DNA of 38,113 bases from the IMG/VR virus record IMGVR_UViG_3300035187_003230, positions 1 through 38,113 of that record. The stretch is one strand, 5' to 3'. Of the stretch, positions 5,622 through 12,124 are shown piece by piece. Position 1 is the first letter of the stretch, and each line of letters starts with the position of its first letter. The DNA comes from a virus. The position numbers and the translations under genes were made by a program. Below the pieces are notes generated by a model that was given only the letters and a program-made list of their open reading frames with translations, was not told where the DNA came from and did no database searches.

Positions 5622-5684
5622 ATGGGGCTAGGCAGTCGACAGCCGAAAGCCCAATTCTTCCTTCCTCGGGACGGGTTGCCCCAT
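5622..5684 (+). promoter_or_regulatory. Structured 5' leader hairpin before the replication gene
   Basis: ATGGGGC (5622-5628) pairs with GCCCCAT (5678-5684), enclosing sub-helices such as GGC...GCC around GTCGAC and AAGCCC with GGGTT. ATATTTTTCT follows, so the element could act as a weak terminator or attenuator. It lies about 40 bases before the start codon at 5722, whose ribosome site is AGGAAGG at 5706-5712. No known riboswitch class is recognised. Confidence 0.5.
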
Positions 5685-5721
5685 ATTTTTCTAAAGAGGG
5701 AGAAGAGGAAGGTATCACGAA

Positions 5722-6498
5722 ATGAAGCCCCCCTACATAAAGCTATACGTGAAGGATTTTGCCTTTGAGATACAGGGCATGACCAAAAAGCAAATCGGCG
5801 AATACGTATTAAAATTCCTAGACGCATACCGTCATGAATCCGTCCCAGATGAGTTATCCACACACAGTATTTTCTCAGAATTGAAAATTTCTTTGGAAAA
5901 TTACGGTGAAAAATGTGAAAAAAACAAAAAAAACATAGAAAAACGATACAGCAAAAAAAACAATGACATTCCTTTAGAATCAGATACTTGCGGCTACCAG
6001 TCGAATGAAAATGGTAAACCAGTGGAATACCTAACCAAGAACCAAGAACCAAGAACCATTAACCAAGAACTATTAAAAAAGAAATCTATAAAGAAAAAAG
6101 AGGAATCTGAAACGCCGTTGGATATTCCCAGTTACATTCCTGAAGATTTGCTTTTGGATTTTTTTCAGCATCGCAAGGATTTGAAAAAGGCCATGTCGCA
6201 TCGGGCGAAGGAATTGCTCATTAGCAAAATTATAAATCTCTACAACGACGGGAATGATCCGACGCGGCTTTTGGAAGCAGCAATAGAGCGCGGATGGCAG
6301 ACAGTTTACGAAACGAAAGAAACCAAAACCAACGGGAGAAAACACAATGCAGAGACTTGGCACAATGGTAACAACGGCGGTGAATCAGGTGAAGGTGTCT
6401 TCTTTGGACACGAAAAGAATCAAAGATTCCCTGCCAAACTCACTGACTACGAACGTAAAATCATCAATGTCAGACGTAATCTTGGCCTTGAGTCCTAA
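5722..6498 (+). CDS. Phage replisome organiser / replication initiation-like protein
   Basis: A 258-residue protein. The N-terminal domain (1-65) begins PYIKLYVKDFAFEIQGMTKKQ and contains IGEYVLKFLDAYRHE, like the DUF that begins many phage replication proteins. A low-complexity linker (about 70-130) is rich in Lys, Asn and Glu. The C-terminal helical part (140-200) ends in LLEAAIERGWQTVYE, the ENGW-type motif common to DnaT/DnaD-like and O-like proteins that load the host helicase. It would open the phage origin and recruit host replication machinery, since no phage polymerase is encoded. The linker DNA carries a 7-bp repeat array typical of an origin. The start has AGGAAGG 9 bases upstream. 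Confidence 0.7.
   Translation: MKPPYIKLYVKDFAFEIQGMTKKQIGEYVLKFLDAYRHESVPDELSTHSIFSELKISLENYGEKCEKNKKNIEKRYSKKNNDIPLESDTCGYQSNENGKPVEYLTKNQEPRTINQELLKKKSIKKKEESETPLDIPSYIPEDLLLDFFQHRKDLKKAMSHRAKELLISKIINLYNDGNDPTRLLEAAIERGWQTVYETKETKTNGRKHNAETWHNGNNGGESGEGVFFGHEKNQRFPAKLTDYERKIINVRRNLGLES
6033..6105 (+). other. Candidate replication origin: 7-bp tandem repeats plus A-rich tract
   Basis: Six consecutive 7-bp units occupy 6033-6074: AACCAAG three times, AACCATT, AACCAAG, AACTATT. An A-rich, easily melted tract follows (6075-6105). The array lies in the linker of the replication gene, as lambdoid iterons lie in O. The 7-bp period does not match the codon period beyond a 21-bp multiple, so selection on protein alone does not explain it. 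Origin function is inferred. Confidence 0.5.
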
Positions 6499-6943
6499 AA
6501 GTATTTACGGTTTGAAGTACGATCCAAAAACCAAAACGGATAGTTTTGATCTGTTGCGAGAGGAGCCTCAAGATGCCGAATGCGTCCAGAAGGCTCTAGG
6601 AAGCCTCTACGATGATGTCTTGAGGTTGCAATGGGTGGTGGCAAGCAAAAAGATGTTGACCGATGTCCTTAGCCGTCTAATGGCTTTTAAACACGCATCG
6701 AATGGTGAGGCCACCCTTTCCATTTTGATAAACGAGATTGCGGAGGATTTTCATGGGAAGATTTCGGCGCTTTCTCTTTTGGTGGCTTATCAGCAAATCA
6801 AGGAATCAAATACGCAGTGGTATCCACAGTATCACGAGATTGCGGAATTGTTTAATGCTTTGACAAAAAACAATTCTTGTTTGGAAAAAGAGGTTGTTAA
6901 GAGGTTAGAGATTCAGAACATGGCAGCTAAAAATGATGCTTGA
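6347..6943 (+). CDS. Hypothetical replication-region protein (198 aa)
   Basis: A 198-residue, mainly helical protein without a recognised motif. It starts inside the preceding gene, overlapping it by 152 bases in another frame. That start is supported by GGGAG 8 bases before ATG at 6347; later starts (for instance 6467) have no such site. The part beyond the overlap begins at about residue 51. Helices such as RLMAFKHASNGEATLSILINEIAED and LSLLVAYQQIKE suggest a compact all-alpha protein. A helicase-loader role is possible by position only. Confidence 0.62.
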   Translation: MQRLGTMVTTAVNQVKVSSLDTKRIKDSLPNSLTTNVKSSMSDVILALSPKSIYGLKYDPKTKTDSFDLLREEPQDAECVQKALGSLYDDVLRLQWVVASKKMLTDVLSRLMAFKHASNGEATLSILINEIAEDFHGKISALSLLVAYQQIKESNTQWYPQYHEIAELFNALTKNNSCLEKEVVKRLEIQNMAAKNDA

Positions 6944-6968
6944 CGGTGGTGTGTGTTTGTGTTATGCA
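6940..6968 (+). promoter_or_regulatory. Rightward promoter
   Basis: TTGACG (6940-6945), 17 bases, TATGCA (6963-6968), then TACACAACAACAAG. It overlaps the stop of the preceding gene and drives the group of small genes from 6999 to 8620. Confidence 0.65.
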
Positions 6969-6998
6969 TACACAACAACAAGACAAAGAAAACAGACT

Positions 6999-7376
6999 AT
7001 GGGAACCGGCCTAAGAAGAAAAACATTCGTAACGCAGCGTGAATTGAAAATGTTCATGGCCGCGAAAATAATAGTCAATCCTTTGGAGGGATACCGCGAG
7101 TTATGTTTTGACATCCTATATAGGAATCAAAACCAAGAACTTAACAAACATGGCAATTATCTTCCCTATTGGTTTAGCACCCCTTACGACCCAGACAATA
7201 AAACCCTAGTTGGCGAGATATATCAGTTTGAACACGAAGAAGAATGCGCGTCTTACGAGCAAGTGGTGCTACAAAACGGTGCCTACGATAAGTATTTAAA
7301 AGACATAGAATGCAGAAAATACAGATACGGAGAAGAATTGAGTGAACCAAAAACACTGAAAGGGAGTGAATCATGA
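6999..7376 (+). CDS. Hypothetical protein (125 aa)
   Basis: A 125-residue protein. It begins with a basic stretch (MGTGLRRKTFVTQRELKMF) and then turns acidic and aromatic (PYWFSTPYDPDNKTLVGEIYQFEHEEECASYEQVV). The ATG at 6999 fits the promoter at 6940-6968; an in-frame start at 6933 would lie upstream of the transcript. A second ATG at 7050 is an alternative. The next gene overlaps the stop as ATGA. Function unknown. Confidence 0.58.
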   Translation: MGTGLRRKTFVTQRELKMFMAAKIIVNPLEGYRELCFDILYRNQNQELNKHGNYLPYWFSTPYDPDNKTLVGEIYQFEHEEECASYEQVVLQNGAYDKYLKDIECRKYRYGEELSEPKTLKGSES

Positions 7377-7666
7377 ATGCTAAAATAACAGATGAGCTGT
7401 ACATGGTAGCATGTGCTTTTGAGGGTAAAGAAATTGGCTCTGATTTTTTTCGTAAAATAATTGACCTTAAGCAAGGAAATGCAGTTTTGGAGGCTGTGGA
7501 GGCTATAGAAATTCTTTATGGGGAGTTACGTAGGTTACTTTATACGGCAAAGTTAATCCTCGAAAACCACAAATATAGTATTGGGGATGATTATGGAGAA
7601 TTAGTAGAAGCCATCTATGCAGCAAACCTTGTTCTTAAAAAATATGAACGGGAAAATGAATCATGA
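7373..7666 (+). CDS. Hypothetical helical protein (97 aa)
   Basis: A 97-residue acidic, almost fully helical protein (LDLKQGNAVLEAVEAIEILYGELRRLL-like pattern, then a second hairpin ending LVLKKYERENES). It overlaps both neighbours as ATGA, so the whole group is translationally coupled. AAAGGGAG precedes the start. No family is recognised. Confidence 0.65.
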   Translation: MNAKITDELYMVACAFEGKEIGSDFFRKIIDLKQGNAVLEAVEAIEILYGELRRLLYTAKLILENHKYSIGDDYGELVEAIYAANLVLKKYERENES

Positions 7667-7920
7667 GTTGGACTGATCCGCAGCGTAACGATTTGTTTTA
7701 CCACATAAACCGTATTTGTCGTGTGATGGATATGTATGGCATTGGCACACGTGATCCGAAATTTGCGTGTTATGCTTTGGAGGATATGTTATCCAGCCGT
7801 TTTGCGGGCGATGATGTTGTTGTTGCTGTGAAAGCGATTATCCAAAAAACGGGCAGGATTCCTTTGCCGTCAGAAATCGAGGATTTTATTAAGCAAAAGG
7901 AGGAAAGCCATGACGCATAA
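7663..7920 (+). CDS. Hypothetical replication-associated protein (85 aa)
   Basis: An 85-residue protein. The segment ALEDMLSSRFAGDDVVVAV followed by IPLPSEIEDFIKQK resembles a motif (MLxxRF..D.V..AV...IPTPADI..I) I associate with small proteins near phage replication genes, of unknown role. ATGA overlap with the upstream gene. Its stop is followed inside by the next gene's start at 7910. Confidence 0.65.
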   Translation: MSWTDPQRNDLFYHINRICRVMDMYGIGTRDPKFACYALEDMLSSRFAGDDVVVAVKAIIQKTGRIPLPSEIEDFIKQKEESHDA

Positions 7921-8089
7921 ATACGATAGAGTCTCAAAGGTTATCAAGGAATTGTTTGGGGAGCCAAACCAGTTTATGAGCGACCATTATATTAAAGACC
8001 ATGCCGATCTTGTGCATTTTGCGTATGCGGTTTTAGAGGAGTTTGATAGGCCTCGTGTAAGTGATGGTGATAAAGATGAATCGCGTTGA
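7910..8089 (+). CDS. Hypothetical protein (59 aa)
   Basis: A 59-residue protein starting MTHKYDRVSKVIKELFGEP, soluble and mixed in charge. A very strong AAGGAGG site lies 6 bases before ATG. It overlaps the upstream gene by 11 bases and the downstream gene by 14. No family is recognised. Confidence 0.65.
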   Translation: MTHKYDRVSKVIKELFGEPNQFMSDHYIKDHADLVHFAYAVLEEFDRPRVSDGDKDESR

Positions 8090-8378
8090 AGTGATACAGC
8101 GATTAAAGGACGTGTTGCCGAAAACAGAGGCACCGTTTGTGGATATATTTTTAAAAACGCTTGAGGTTGAATCGCGTCCGTCTGAGGGGTTGGTGGTTTT
8201 AAGGCTCCCTGGGCGGCATTTGGGGAGTGTGATGCAGCTTTATGGGTCGGCATTAGAAAGATGCTTTGAGGAACCCAACGTGTGCATGATGAAGGGCAAT
8301 AAGGTTGAATGGATTAAAAAAGAAAGGGATTATGTTTTGCCAAGGAAAGACACGAAAGCGATGTGGTGGCAGAATTGA
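8076..8378 (+). CDS. Hypothetical protein (100 aa)
   Basis: A 100-residue protein: an N-terminal helix (MNRVEVIQRLKDVLPKTEAPFVDIFLKTLEV), a strand (GLVVLRLPGRHLGSVMQLYGSALERCF) and a basic C-terminus (WIKKERDYVLPRKDTKAMWWQN). The ATG at 8076 was preferred to one at 8061, with GGTGATAAAG just before it. Both neighbours overlap. No family is recognised. Confidence 0.6.
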   Translation: MNRVEVIQRLKDVLPKTEAPFVDIFLKTLEVESRPSEGLVVLRLPGRHLGSVMQLYGSALERCFEEPNVCMMKGNKVEWIKKERDYVLPRKDTKAMWWQN

Positions 8379-8620
8379 TGGAACCTTTGGAAGACAGAAT
8401 TGTCAATGTGATTGATGATTTGTTTGGTCATCGTCGCACAAGATTTGGGTATCTATCACCTATGGCTGATGATGATGATTTGCTGGTTTTGGGATTAGAG
8501 ATTCTTAGGGAATTTGGTGTTCGGAATCCCAAAGAAGACACGCCTTGGATAAAAGAATTTATGCAGGCAGAACAAGCCAGATTGGGAAAAGAGGCGTTGC
8601 AATTAAAAAGGGACGATTAA
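8378..8620 (+). CDS. Hypothetical acidic protein (80 aa)
   Basis: An 80-residue acidic protein (VIDDLFGHRRTRFGYLSPMADDDDLLVLGLEILREF). It starts by a one-base TGATG overlap with the upstream stop. It is the last gene of the rightward replication group; its 3' end forms the left arm of the bidirectional terminator. Function unknown. Confidence 0.62.
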   Translation: MEPLEDRIVNVIDDLFGHRRTRFGYLSPMADDDDLLVLGLEILREFGVRNPKEDTPWIKEFMQAEQARLGKEALQLKRDD

Positions 8621-8637
8621 AAACCGTCCCTTTTTCT
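8605..8637. terminator. Bidirectional intrinsic terminator
   Basis: AAAAAGGGACG (8605-8615) pairs perfectly with CGTCCCTTTTT (8625-8635), loop of nine bases, with a T run on the right and an A run on the left. It ends both the rightward group (stop at 8618-8620) and the leftward gene whose stop is at 8639. Confidence 0.9.
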
Positions 8638-8638
8638 C

Positions 8639-8938
8639 TTAGTATTTCCCTAAGCGTTTTATGTCGCGGTCAAGGTCATCTGGCCCGAAAGTGTCTATGG
8701 GTTTGATTCTGGCGGTGTTGTTTTCGCGCAGCACGGCTTGCGATGGTTCAAGGTACTTTAGGGGTTTCTCAGGTTCAAATTGAGGGATGGTGATAACGCC
8801 TGTGATGGTCATGCCAATCATCATCATAATCAAGGCAGACGTGCTTTGCATTTTGATTTGGATATGGTTGGCGGGGATTATTTGTGATAGTCCCCACATA
8901 GCAGCGGCGGCAATAAAGAGGTATTGAAACGGTAGCAT
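8639..8938 (-). CDS. Two-helix membrane protein (99 aa)
   Basis: A 99-residue protein with two hydrophobic helices: about 3-22 (PFQYLFIAAAAMWGLSQII) and 33-52 (TSALIMMMIGMTITGVITI). A polar, charged C-terminal half follows (53-99), likely in the cytoplasm or periplasm as one domain. AAAGGAG lies 11 bases before the ATG, a wide spacing. The unit has its own promoter at 8963-8992 and terminator at 8605-8637. Function unknown. Confidence 0.68.
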   Translation of the reverse strand: MLPFQYLFIAAAAMWGLSQIIPANHIQIKMQSTSALIMMMIGMTITGVITIPQFEPEKPLKYLEPSQAVLRENNTARIKPIDTFGPDDLDRDIKRLGKY

Positions 8939-8962
8939 GGTAGTGGTCTCCTTTGTTGTTGA

Positions 8963-8992
8963 TGTATAGACACCATACCAACAAAGGGTTAA
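8963..8992 (-). promoter_or_regulatory. Leftward promoter for the membrane protein at 8938
   Basis: TTAACC (8987-8992) then 18 bases then TATACA (8963-8968), followed by TCAACAACAAAGGAG. The same layout (TTAACC, 18, TATACA) recurs at 12762-12791. Confidence 0.6.
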
Positions 8993-9000
8993 AAAAAGGT

Positions 9001-9426
9001 TTAGTATTTTGAATTTATGTCGGTTATTTCTTGCAACAAATCAATGACTTTTTTGGGTATGCCGTTTGAAAAGTCGTGAGATGTTCCTATAAGTTTTTTG
9101 TGTTCTCCAAATGCTGTTCCTTCGATGGTTATTGTTTGTTGGTTGGCGCTTATTGGGGCTGAAATAAACATCCACAATTTATGTTTTGTCCAGTATGCCG
9201 GAGAGGTTTGCCATGTTAAATGTATGTTTTCATTGGTAGGTATAAGAATTGGAAATGGGCTTTCTATATCTTTTGGCAATTCTGATAAAAAAATCATTGT
9301 ATTTATAGCAGATTTTTTGTTTACGGGTTCCGCATTATAGCCATTCCATCCTTTTTTTGAGTTATGTATTAAAATATAAGAAATTTTTTCATAGCATTCT
9401 TTTCGTGTCATAAATCGCGTTAGCAT
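9001..9426 (-). CDS. Conserved hypothetical protein of the GW(D/N)GY family (141 aa)
   Basis: A 141-residue soluble protein. Residues 26-30 GWNGY with AEPV, then a helix ending FLSELP (45-50), P-x-P-x-I-x-P-x-x-x-x-x-I-x-L-x-W (57-72) and a beta-rich end match a family I recall from bacterial and phage genomes, often beside toxin or defence genes (GWDGYGA.P..., FL..LP, P.i.P..dG.i.leW). No biochemical role is established. The gene overlaps the upstream stop by TAATG. Whether it counteracts or supplies a toxin here is unknown. Confidence 0.65.
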   Translation of the reverse strand: MLTRFMTRKECYEKISYILIHNSKKGWNGYNAEPVNKKSAINTMIFLSELPKDIESPFPILIPTNENIHLTWQTSPAYWTKHKLWMFISAPISANQQTITIEGTAFGEHKKLIGTSHDFSNGIPKKVIDLLQEITDINSKY

Positions 9427-9557
9427 TATTGATTTTCCAGTTCTTTTTTTAGTTTTAGAATCAAAGGTTTTGCTGCATCTGGTAAGGGTTTTCCGGTCAT
9501 GGATTTAAGAATTGCTCCCCTGAGTAGGTAAATCAGGGTGTAGATTTCGTATTGCAT
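9426..9557 (-). CDS. Small protein (43 aa)
   Basis: A short gene of 43 residues: MQYEIYTLIYLLRGAILKSM, then TGKPLPDAAKPLILKLKKE and a polar end. Its stop overlaps the next start as TAATG, so the two are coupled. It lies 5 bases below the gene at 9562. The arrangement of a tiny gene coupled to a GWNGY-family gene resembles paired accessory genes, but no partner family is recognised. Confidence 0.58.
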   Translation of the reverse strand: MQYEIYTLIYLLRGAILKSMTGKPLPDAAKPLILKLKKELENQ

Positions 9558-9561
9558 GGTG

Positions 9562-9828
9562 TTAGTCCAAGATTGCGTAAACGTTTTTTTCTTCGGGTTG
9601 TTTTTTGCGTTTCCGTTTCATAAAGAAGTGGATGGAATCGGCCAACGATGCTAGGGCAATGCAAAGGCATAGGCTGGCTAAGCCAACGCCCACAGGGGCT
9701 AGGATCACAGGCCAAGGCAGGGATGTGCCATCGTCATTTTTAAGCAGGTACAAAAAGCCTGAGCATAGCAGCAAAGACAAAATGATAAAAAACAGATCAA
9801 GGATGATGTAAAAAGCGGGGCTTTTCAT
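9562..9828 (-). CDS. Two-helix membrane protein (88 aa)
   Basis: An 88-residue protein with two long hydrophobic stretches: about 4-28 (AFYIILDLFFIILSLLLCSGFLYLL) and 37-60 (PWPVILAPVGVGLASLCLCIAL). A basic tail KRKRKKQ near 72-80 implies a cytoplasmic C-terminus. The ATG at 9828 has GAGGGG 3-8 bases upstream; a start at 9870 lies within the preceding gene. Function unknown. Confidence 0.65.
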   Translation of the reverse strand: MKSPAFYIILDLFFIILSLLLCSGFLYLLKNDDGTSLPWPVILAPVGVGLASLCLCIALASLADSIHFFMKRKRKKQPEEKNVYAILD

Positions 9829-9835
9829 AGTCCCC

Positions 9836-10066
9836 TCACGATACGAGTTTGTGGTGTTCTGTCCATTCACGCGGCATGGACGTTTTAAGCAGCATCAGGT
9901 CATGGTTGATGTTTCTGATCTCTGTTCTGCATTCTGCCAGCGTTACGGTTGCTTTACGGCCTTCCTCGTGGACAAAGAGGGCCTTGTGTCCGTGTTCTTC
10001 CATTTGCGCCATGCAGCGCGTGTAAAAACCGAGGTCACGTAGTTTTTGGATGTAAAGGGTGTTCAT
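9836..10066 (-). CDS. Hypothetical helical protein (76 aa)
   Basis: A 76-residue soluble protein, predicted mostly helical (TLAECRTEIRNINHDLMLLKTSM as a coiled-coil-like segment) with several His and Glu. GGAGG precedes the ATG by 10 bases and overlaps the end of the gene upstream. No family is recognised. Confidence 0.6.
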   Translation of the reverse strand: MNTLYIQKLRDLGFYTRCMAQMEEHGHKALFVHEEGRKATVTLAECRTEIRNINHDLMLLKTSMPREWTEHHKLVS

Positions 10067-10068
10067 GA

Positions 10069-10371
10069 CTATTCAGCCTCCTCTAGCGTTCCGTTTTTTT
10101 GAATAATTTTGACGAAGGCACTTCTGACGTTGGACCACATTATTCCTTGTAGCCATGTGCCGCCCTTCCAAACGCCATCTTCCCAAACGCCATCTTCCCA
10201 AACGCCATCTTCCCAAACGCCAAATCTCCATTGAAGCTCGTCTGCAGTTATGTTGATAATTGCTGAATGAAACGTAGCTGTTTTTAACCATGGGAATTTT
10301 TCCTCAGCATTTTTAGGTGATCCGCCAATAATTCTGTCGTATTTTTGTTTGGTAATAGTTTGGGTGTTCAT
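10069..10371 (-). CDS. Trp-rich pentapeptide-type repeat protein (100 aa)
   Basis: A 100-residue protein with a central repeat: GVWED three times, then GVWKG and GTWLQG (residues 51-76). Each repeat places Trp every fifth residue, as in pentapeptide-like right-handed beta solenoids of the W-x-x-G-x type found in some phage and bacterial proteins. The flanks are non-repetitive. The DNA of the first three units is a perfect 15-bp tandem repeat, so copy number can vary by slippage. AAAGGATAATAACC precedes the ATG. The role is unknown; a beta-solenoid binding scaffold is inferred. Confidence 0.68.
   Translation of the reverse strand: MNTQTITKQKYDRIIGGSPKNAEEKFPWLKTATFHSAIINITADELQWRFGVWEDGVWEDGVWEDGVWKGGTWLQGIMWSNVRSAFVKIIQKNGTLEEAE
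10171..10222. repeat. 15-bp in-frame tandem repeat
   Basis: Three perfect copies of a 15-bp unit (AACGCCATCTTCCCA, 10171-10215) plus a partial fourth. The unit encodes five residues (GVWED) of the Trp-repeat protein. The lack of silent differences between copies indicates recent expansion. Confidence 0.95.
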
Positions 10372-10376
10372 GGTTA

Positions 10377-10562
10377 TTATCCTTTAATTTCTGTTTTAAT
10401 TTGCATAATTTCCTTATCTGGGTATTGTTTTTCTGCCTCTTCTCGGGTTGAAAAAACAGGGCAAAACCCTATGCCAAGATCTACTGTACAAAGGGGAGAT
10501 CCATTCAAGAGTAATTGCCTCCATTTATGAACTCCTAAAACTATAAAAAAATCATTAATCAT
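10377..10562 (-). CDS. Hypothetical protein (61 aa)
   Basis: A 61-residue protein: MINDFFIVLGVHKWRQLL, then FCPVFSTREEAEKQYPDKEIMQI, which reads like a small strand-helix unit. AAGGAAACCAACC stands directly before the ATG, the standard leader of this gene array, and the start overlaps the upstream stop as ATGA. No family is recognised. Confidence 0.62.
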   Translation of the reverse strand: MINDFFIVLGVHKWRQLLLNGSPLCTVDLGIGFCPVFSTREEAEKQYPDKEIMQIKTEIKG

Positions 10563-10819
10563 GGTTGGTTTCCTTTGATTTGGTGGGTCATGATGGGGAA
10601 TTTAAAAAGGCTATAGGGATTGTATTCTGGCGAGACGTAGGACGTTTCTGCGTGTTCTTTGCCAAATTTGTTGGTTAGGCAGGGGCTATTGAGTTTCTGT
10701 TGCTCTAGCAAAATACGGGCGGCGAAGGCTTGCAGTTTTGCGCGTTCATCGGTTTGTCCAAAGATTTGATTGATGAGATTGTCAATCATTTGGTAAGTGA
10801 GAATGTTATTTTGGTTCAT
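10559..10819 (-). CDS. Hypothetical protein (86 aa)
   Basis: An 86-residue soluble protein; the first half is helical (YQMIDNLINQIFGQTDERAKLQAFAARILLEQQ), the second half polar with several Pro and Tyr. AAAGGATACTAACC precedes the ATG, and the gene is 2 bases below the HTH/pentapeptide gene, so it is co-expressed with it. Function unknown. Confidence 0.62.
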   Translation of the reverse strand: MNQNNILTYQMIDNLINQIFGQTDERAKLQAFAARILLEQQKLNSPCLTNKFGKEHAETSYVSPEYNPYSLFKFPIMTHQIKGNQP

Positions 10820-10821
10820 GG

Positions 10822-11442
10822 TTAGTATCCTTTGCCAGTCCTACGGGTTTTATCGGGAAACAAAGTATTGCTAAAAACGGCACCTTTAAACGATGCTTTT
10901 TTAAACCACTGGGCACCATAAAAGTTGGAATTTGTAAGGTTGCAGTGATTAAAAATAGTTTCATCTAAGTAACTGTCTGAAAGATCGCAATCCGTGAAAT
11001 TTGATCCTGTAAAATCTGCGCCTCCAGCATATACGCCAGAAAGGTTGGCTTTATTAAAATTGCAGTTGGTGAGTTTTGACTTGTGAAAACTAACTCTAAG
11101 TCGATGTCCGCTAAAATCAGAGCCTGAAAAATCGGCAAACGAAAAGTCTGTTTTTTCATTTCCTGAAAAGCCTGATTCCGTAAGGATAATGCCTCTAAAA
11201 TCTCTCCGGCCGTGGTAATAGGCCGTGGCCAATTCGCATCCTGTGAAATAAACCTTTTCTGAAGGATGTTGATCCTTTTGTTTGACAAGGTGTTTGATGA
11301 GGAGTTCCATGGATTTGGGTATAGGGTATTCGCCGGATTCATAGGATCGGATCGTGCGAACGCATTTCCCAACAAGGGCGCATAGTCTTGTTTGACTGAC
11401 GCCCAAGTGTATCCTTGCTTGTTTAAACTGTTCGGGTGTCAT
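10822..11442 (-). CDS. HTH domain fused to pentapeptide repeats (206 aa)
   Basis: A two-domain protein. Residues 1-55 are an XRE-like HTH (MTPEQFKQARIHLGVSQ, RLCALVGKCVRTIRSYESGE) with the usual Gln-Thr-x-x recognition region. Residues 75-195 are pentapeptide repeats of the A/S/T-(D/N)-(L/F)-x-x kind: DFRGIILTES, DFSFADFSGSDFSGH, LTNCNFNKANLSG, ADFTGSNFTDCDLSDS, NHCNLTNSNFYGAQ. Such repeats fold as a right-handed quadrilateral beta helix; in Qnr/MfpA proteins the helix resembles DNA. Here it may give dimerisation or bind a DNA-binding enzyme while the HTH holds it on the phage or host DNA. It may also be the repressor of the palindromic operators. Both roles are inferred. Confidence 0.8.
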   Translation of the reverse strand: MTPEQFKQARIHLGVSQTRLCALVGKCVRTIRSYESGEYPIPKSMELLIKHLVKQKDQHPSEKVYFTGCELATAYYHGRRDFRGIILTESGFSGNEKTDFSFADFSGSDFSGHRLRVSFHKSKLTNCNFNKANLSGVYAGGADFTGSNFTDCDLSDSYLDETIFNHCNLTNSNFYGAQWFKKASFKGAVFSNTLFPDKTRRTGKGY

Positions 11443-11891
11443 TTGTGGTGGTTCCTTTGGGGTTTTGATTCATAGTCGGGATCGAGAAAAAAGTCGGTGT
11501 AGGCCTTATAGAGGCCAGACAAAAAGGCTGGTTCCAGTTCTTTTATTTTATCGGGTTCTATGTAATACAAGTGGCTTTTTTGGTACACTTCTTTGGTTTC
11601 GTGTGGTAATTTAATGACATAGTTTGTTATGGTGTGGTCACCAAAATTTATTGAAAATGAATTGTAAGCAATACTAGGCAAGGCCCATGTTAGCGTAAAT
11701 GTTTTGCAGGACAAAGCCACAGTGACTTTGATTTCAGGATAAAGCGGCTCCCCCGTGCGGCTGTGATAATACAGCGGCAAAAGATTGCAGATTGTGTCTA
11801 GGGTTTCGCGTTCTGTATCAAAAAGATTGCGATTAAGTTGTGCCTCTAGTGCGCTAAGGCAATGGGTTTTTAAAGGGTTTTCGTCGGTCAT
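11439..11891 (-). CDS. Hypothetical protein (150 aa)
   Basis: A 150-residue soluble protein with a helical start (LKTHCLSALEAQLNRNLFDTERETLDTICNLL), a central beta region (EIKVTVALSCKTFTLTWALPSIAYNSFSINFGD) and a helical end. AAGGAAACCAACC precedes the ATG. Its stop overlaps the HTH/pentapeptide gene as ATGA, so the two are translationally coupled and may be functionally linked. No family is recognised. Confidence 0.65.
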   Translation of the reverse strand: MTDENPLKTHCLSALEAQLNRNLFDTERETLDTICNLLPLYYHSRTGEPLYPEIKVTVALSCKTFTLTWALPSIAYNSFSINFGDHTITNYVIKLPHETKEVYQKSHLYYIEPDKIKELEPAFLSGLYKAYTDFFLDPDYESKPQRNHHK

Positions 11892-11902
11892 GGTTGGTTT
11901 CC

Positions 11903-12094
11903 TTAGTCTATGAAAAAGTATTGAAGGATCATAAAAATTGCCGTGCCTATTGCCGATGCAATAACAGCAAAATGAAAAGCAAAAAAATCCCGTTCTTCTT
12001 TTGTTGTTTTGATTTTATATTTTTTCTCAAGCTCTCTAAGGGCTTCTTTCATGGTGTCATCAATAGTTTCAAAAAAAGATTTTTTATTACTCAT
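11903..12094 (-). CDS. Single-pass membrane protein (63 aa)
   Basis: A 63-residue protein: a charged N-terminal helix (SFFETIDDTMKEALRELEKKYKIKTTKEERD) and a C-terminal transmembrane segment (FHFAVIASAIGTAIFMILQYFF). The ATG at 12094 has AAAGGAAACC upstream; an in-frame start at 12136 falls in the promoter. It is the first gene after the promoter/operator at 12125-12153. The layout is that of a tail-anchored inner-membrane protein. Confidence 0.68.
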   Translation of the reverse strand: MSNKKSFFETIDDTMKEALRELEKKYKIKTTKEERDFFAFHFAVIASAIGTAIFMILQYFFID

Positions 12095-12124
12095 GGTTGG
12101 TTTCCTTTTGTTGGTGATAGATAT

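Noticed and set aside
5579-6052. Long open frame on the minus strand across the start of the replication gene (157 codons)
   Set aside because: Cys/Phe/Arg-rich nonsense-like sequence antisense to a well-supported gene, with no ribosome site.
10171-10222. CRISPR-like repeat
   Set aside because: There are no spacers, the units abut and encode repeats in frame, and no cas gene is present.
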